From assembly GCA_964620555.1 (NCBI GenBank), contig CAZUGZ010000009.1, positions 1 through 54,191 on the forward strand: 54,191 nt of DNA, read 5' to 3'. Origin of the DNA: JAPOQD01 sp964620555. Its GTDB lineage: Bacteria; Pseudomonadota; Gammaproteobacteria; Pseudomonadales; Halieaceae. Of the stretch, positions 51,024 to 54,191 are shown piece by piece. A model generated the notes under the pieces. The model did not search any database. It was not told the DNA's origin and saw only the letters and a program-made list of their open reading frames with translations. Both the position numbers and the translations under genes were made by a program. Position 1 is the stretch's first letter. Each line of letters starts with the position of its first letter.

Positions 51024-52187
51024 TTAGGCCGGGAGCGGAATCTGCGGCTGATCGTTCATCACGCGCAGATGGTTGTAGGTCTCCAGTATCGCCTGGACCC
51101 CTGTATCGCCCTCTGCGAGTTGCCCTGTAGAAACCAGTCCAGAATAGTTCGCAGCCCAGACGTAGTTGGCGCCCGCCTCGATGTACGGTTGCATCTGTTT
51201 CGCCGCGTCACCTGGTGTCCCACAGATTCGCAGCTTCCGCACATCGTCCGGGGATACGGCGTTCGCAATTCGCAGGGCATCCTCGCGGCTCCAATCAGCC
51301 GGCACCAGGTCTCGAGAGTAGACCCAGTCGCTACCGAGTGGATTCTTGAGCCCGGCCTTGGACCACGTGTCGCTCACCAGCGTTGCCGCGCAGTCCCAGC
51401 GCAAAGCGAGGTTCTCAGTCGCTTTCTGGACGTGCTCCTCATCGTTCTCGATCAGTGTCATGAAGGCAGCCTGAATGACGAGTTCATCAGGGTCCTTACC
51501 GGCCTGCTCTGCTGCCTGCTTGACGCGCCTGACATCCGCTGCAAACGTCTCGGGGTCGCCACACGGTGGCAGGAACACTCCCCAGCCCCTCCCCAGCCGA
51601 CCTGCGAAGTCCATGGCCTTGCCGCCGCCAACGCAGCCAATCTTCGGCGGCTTGTTGTTATAGGGCGGACACGTCATCAAGGCGTTCTCAAGGTTCCAGA
51701 TCCTGCCCTGGTAGTTGACGGGCCCATTGTTTTCGACCAACCGGGTCACGATGTTCAAGCACTCTTCTATCTGCCTGAACGGCTTCTCCCGCGGAATCCC
51801 GTAGGATTTGAACTGCTTGATCTCGCCCGCGGCAAGTAAAAAGTGCGCACGCCCTTTGCATAGCTGGTCGAGACTGAGAATGGCATGGGCGATGACTGGC
51901 GGTGCGCGTCGGTAGGCGTCCACCGCCATCAGACCCAGTTCGATCTTCTCCGTGACCATGGCAGCCTGCGACATCATGACGAACGGCTCAAGGGCAGTAT
52001 CGACATCCACGTTCTCAGCCGCGGGGATGATGTCTGGTGTCCAGATAGACCGGGGAATCGTAAAGCACGTCTGATCCGAATAGGCGATGAAGTCGAGTCC
52101 GGCCTTTTCGTAGAACTGTGCAGCCTGCGCATTCAGTTCCATGGGAGGGAACTGCACACCAAACAACCCGTATTTTATTGTGCTCAT
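51024..52187 (-). CDS. Luciferase-like (LLM class) flavin-dependent monooxygenase
   Basis: A 387-residue TIM-barrel protein of the bacterial luciferase superfamily. It starts KYGLFGVQFPPMELNAQAAQFYEKAGLDFIAYSDQ (conserved blocks), has LGLMAVDAYRRAPPVIAHAILSLDQLCKGRAHFLLAAGE, and ends with a domain carrying CGTPGDAAKQMQPYIEAGANYVW. The AGE-type motif and the final GTP block resemble F420- or FMN-using oxidoreductases such as methylene-H4MPT reductase-like enzymes; cofactor choice cannot be decided. Some LLM enzymes are type II Baeyer-Villiger monooxygenases. GGAGATACTCAA precedes the ATG. It follows the DapB-like gene by 214 bases, an interval with an imperfect hairpin. Confidence 0.88.
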   Translation of the reverse strand: MSTIKYGLFGVQFPPMELNAQAAQFYEKAGLDFIAYSDQTCFTIPRSIWTPDIIPAAENVDVDTALEPFVMMSQAAMVTEKIELGLMAVDAYRRAPPVIAHAILSLDQLCKGRAHFLLAAGEIKQFKSYGIPREKPFRQIEECLNIVTRLVENNGPVNYQGRIWNLENALMTCPPYNNKPPKIGCVGGGKAMDFAGRLGRGWGVFLPPCGDPETFAADVRRVKQAAEQAGKDPDELVIQAAFMTLIENDEEHVQKATENLALRWDCAATLVSDTWSKAGLKNPLGSDWVYSRDLVPADWSREDALRIANAVSPDDVRKLRICGTPGDAAKQMQPYIEAGANYVWAANYSGLVSTGQLAEGDTGVQAILETYNHLRVMNDQPQIPLPA

Positions 52188-52401
52188 TTGAGTATCTCCG
52201 TTAGTATTTCAACATTTCCATCGCCCTCCCTGATTCCCTGATAAGGAAGTGAGGGAGGGTGACGCAACCCCTGTACACCCTCATGCAGCATTGGACTACA
52301 CTGGAGGGCGGATTTCGACCCCGCCTTGCTGGGCCTGAGTGTTCGCACCCGGTATGAGCGCAACACGGTCACCATTTGCGTGAATAGACCAATCATTCGG
52401 C
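52188..52401 (-). other. Gap with imperfect hairpin between DapB-like and LLM genes
   Basis: CCCTCCCT (about 52222-52229) pairs with AGGGAGGG (about 52252-52259), and inner TTCC pairs with GGAA, forming a long imperfect stem just upstream of the LLM gene. No U-run follows. It may stabilise or separate transcripts. No coding region is supported. Confidence 0.4.
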
Positions 52402-53535
52402 TCACCCATCCACTACGCTTTTTCTGCTTTCAAGCAAACGATAATCGGGCGCCGCGTAGGTGAACTGTGTTGGATAGACGATTCCCGGCTTGTGTTGGCA
52501 GGTTTGGGCAATACCCTGAATCACCATCATCGCCGTCATATACCAGGTCGCCGTCGAGTTGTCGTTGTCATAACCGGCTGTTGCTTCCACTTCAAAACTG
52601 CACTTCATTGAATTGGGCTTGCCCTGGATGTCCACTTCCCATGTGCTGTCTCTCTTGCCGGTGAATGGCGACCCCCTACCGAGGAACCAGTAGCCGCGCA
52701 TGGCAATTTTTACGGCGTCGCCCACGTAGCCGCGGAAGTAGGATTCCATGGCAATGGTGTGGCCTTTTGGCACATCAAGGTTGATGCCGTCGCCCTTGTC
52801 CTTGCTGAACACAAAGTGCTCCGCCGCCGGGAAATGCCTGGTCTCGTGTTCGAGCCTGTCCAGGTGCTGTCCCCACAACGCCATGCTGACCAGATTCATC
52901 GATTCTACGTAATAGCGCTTGTTCCAGATTTCCCCCAGCGCTTTCATTTGCGGGGTTTCCCCAGGCGGCAGGCCAAATCCAAAATTAAACAAAAACTCAT
53001 CGGTCGTGCCGCTTTCCTCGCAGTCGGCGTACTCTCGAAGCTCGATATAGTCGACTTCGTTGCAAAGAGCGGTCAGGTTCAGCACCTCGCGCTCATACCA
53101 GAAGCCGGGATTTTCACCGGTACCAAACAATGAGCTGCCGCCGACCCTGCAGGCGTCTTCGAACCTCTTCAGATACTCTTTGCCATGACCGGGCAGGTAG
53201 AAGTAGTTGGTTCCACAAACCACATTTTTTCCGGATTCCAGCAAACGGATCACGTCCTGGTCCATCTGCTCGGCCACGCCGGGAAAGGGGAACAAACCGG
53301 TCCAGGCCACACAATCGGCTTCCATGGCAAAGATGCGCTCTTTTTCCGCATAGGAGGTGACCGCTACACCAATGGCCGGCAAGCCAGCCAACTCGGCAAT
53401 ATCGCGACCCACCTTGGCTTCACTGTAGCCAACGGCGGCGACGATCCTGAATTCCGGCCTGCGCAACAGTTCGCGCACCATGGTGCAGCCCAGGGCGCCA
53501 GGACCCCAAACGATAATTTCATAGGGGTCTCTCAT
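52402..53535 (-). CDS. DapB-fold NAD(P)-dependent protein, native amine dehydrogenase/2,4-diaminopentanoate dehydrogenase-like
   Basis: A 377-residue protein from the ATG at 53535, which has GAGGAA 6 bases before it (an extension of 12 codons lacks a ribosome site). The N-terminal Rossmann segment EIIVWGPGALGCTMVRELL, then GRDIAELAGLPAIGV and DCVAWTGL, follows the pattern of dihydrodipicolinate-reductase-like proteins that include 2,4-diaminopentanoate dehydrogenase and the native amine dehydrogenases. True DapB is shorter (about 270) and has a different C-terminal domain. A dehydrogenase acting on an amine or ketone is therefore plausible but not proven. It lies 28 bases after the edge-truncated membrane protein gene and 214 bases before the LLM gene. 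Confidence 0.72.
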   Translation of the reverse strand: MRDPYEIIVWGPGALGCTMVRELLRRPEFRIVAAVGYSEAKVGRDIAELAGLPAIGVAVTSYAEKERIFAMEADCVAWTGLFPFPGVAEQMDQDVIRLLESGKNVVCGTNYFYLPGHGKEYLKRFEDACRVGGSSLFGTGENPGFWYEREVLNLTALCNEVDYIELREYADCEESGTTDEFLFNFGFGLPPGETPQMKALGEIWNKRYYVESMNLVSMALWGQHLDRLEHETRHFPAAEHFVFSKDKGDGINLDVPKGHTIAMESYFRGYVGDAVKIAMRGYWFLGRGSPFTGKRDSTWEVDIQGKPNSMKCSFEVEATAGYDNDNSTATWYMTAMMVIQGIAQTCQHKPGIVYPTQFTYAAPDYRLLESRKSVVDG

Positions 53536-53563
53536 GAAGCTTTCCTCAACGTGATAGTCAACG

Positions 53564-54191
53564 CTACGCACTCACGAAGTTCTGTTCGATCTGCTGTTTG
53601 GCTATGGCCTTGCGCAAACAGATAAACATGGTGATGAACATCACCAGAAAACCGCTGAAGGGAAAGTAGTAGCCGAACACGCCGGCCCATGTGAAAGGTC
53701 CGACTTTGAAAAAGGTGATCAGGCCTGCCGGACACAACATGGTTGCAAACCAGAAATTCACGTAGCCAGCCCAGCGCGGGAAGATGGGCTCGGCCTGTTT
53801 GTCACAGAGAATCGCCAGGCCCAGCACAGCGAACTGCAGCACTCCGAGGCTGTAGGACATGATAAAAACCATCCAGCACATGTCGTGCAGGATGTAGGCT
53901 ATTTCGGGATTAAAGTAGGGTCGATAGGCAACGCCGCTGAACATCAGTCCCGGCAGCACAATTAACAGACAATTTCCAACACCGGCGCCAAACTGCGTGT
54001 AAACAAGTGCCGTAGTCACTTCCGGGATGCGCTTCATTTGATCGGCCAATATCGCCGACCAGGGAATAAACAACGCGGCACCGGTCACCACCAACCAGAA
54101 TCCAAGGCGCACCTGTACGGGGTTGTCATTATAAAAGGCCAATACCTGCTCCGGCGAAGAACTGGGAGCAATGGGTGGAAACAGCCCCGAC
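53564..54191 (-). CDS. Six-helix membrane protein of an unrecognised family (paralogue C, cut by window edge)
   Basis: The minus-strand frame is open to the window edge, giving at least 208 residues; the N-terminal helix lies outside. It carries the family marks: SGLFPPIAPSSSPEQVLAFYNDN, QVRLGF, DQMKRI, ILHDMCWMVFI, AILCDKQAEPIFPRWAGYVNFW, and FFKVGPFTWAGVFGYYFP. A TTG at 54142 is only an internal codon. It closely precedes the DapB-like gene (28 bases), so the two are probably one transcript. This is the third copy of the family in 8 kb. Confidence 0.75.
   Translation of the reverse strand, partial: SGLFPPIAPSSSPEQVLAFYNDNPVQVRLGFWLVVTGAALFIPWSAILADQMKRIPEVTTALVYTQFGAGVGNCLLIVLPGLMFSGVAYRPYFNPEIAYILHDMCWMVFIMSYSLGVLQFAVLGLAILCDKQAEPIFPRWAGYVNFWFATMLCPAGLITFFKVGPFTWAGVFGYYFPFSGFLVMFITMFICLRKAIAKQQIEQNFVSA

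Noticed and set aside
1..54191. CRISPR arrays, insertion sequences, prophage genes, origins and known toxin-antitoxin pairs
   Set aside because: No direct-repeat arrays, transposase or integrase motifs, DnaA-box clusters or small toxin-like operons were seen anywhere in the window.

Overview
The window reads as chromosomal DNA of a GC-rich marine-type gammaproteobacterium. The conserved blocks LysR/leuC-leuD-leuB-asd-fimV-truA and rimP-nusA-infB-rbfA-truB-rpsO-pnp have the gene order familiar from Pseudomonas and relatives. The four large TonB-dependent receptors and the ring- and lipid-type catabolic genes recall Cellvibrionales/Halieaceae-like bacteria. That taxonomic guess is inference; no rRNA gene is present.

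Layout. 1-7.1 kb (mostly + strand): leucine biosynthesis with a divergent LysR regulator, aspartate-semialdehyde dehydrogenase, a short FimV-like protein and TruA. 7.06-17.9 kb (all - strand, read right to left): rimP, nusA, infB, rbfA, truB, rpsO, pnp, then selA and an exonuclease/endonuclease/phosphatase-fold protein. Ahead of rimP lies a 424-base non-coding stretch with a sigma70-like promoter, an intrinsic terminator and a REP-like double hairpin. 18.3-32.1 kb: a TonB receptor plus SDR (-), an NfeD/stomatin pair (+), then two back-to-back TonB receptors, one followed at 3 bases by a secreted S9 peptidase.

32.1-46.6 kb looks like a catabolic module: VOC protein, SnoaL-like protein, MFS transporter, acyl-CoA ligase, HSL-type esterase, PQQ dehydrogenase, BKACE (DUF849) enzyme, SDR, CoA-transferase, Baeyer-Villiger monooxygenase, FAD-dependent (ketosteroid-dehydrogenase/fumarate-reductase type) oxidoreductase and a MarR regulator. 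A consistent reading is alcohol to ketone (SDR/PQQ), ketone to ester or lactone (BVMO), hydrolysis (esterase), CoA activation, and C-C cleavage. The substrate is not determinable from sequence; an alicyclic, terpenoid or steroid-like compound is the leading guess. Two divergent promoter regions in this module share a 22-base near-identical palindromic motif (17 of 22), and a third carries its half-site, so co-regulation is plausible.

46.6-54.2 kb is a one-direction (-) block with visibly lower GC. It holds two complete and one edge-truncated member of an unrecognised six-helix membrane protein family, a fourth TonB receptor, a luciferase-like monooxygenase and a DapB-fold protein resembling native amine dehydrogenases/2,4-diaminopentanoate dehydrogenase. 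The co-localisation of this membrane family with an outer-membrane receptor and flavin/NAD(P) enzymes is the least explained and most interesting part of the window. No tRNA, rRNA, CRISPR array, insertion sequence or prophage was seen.
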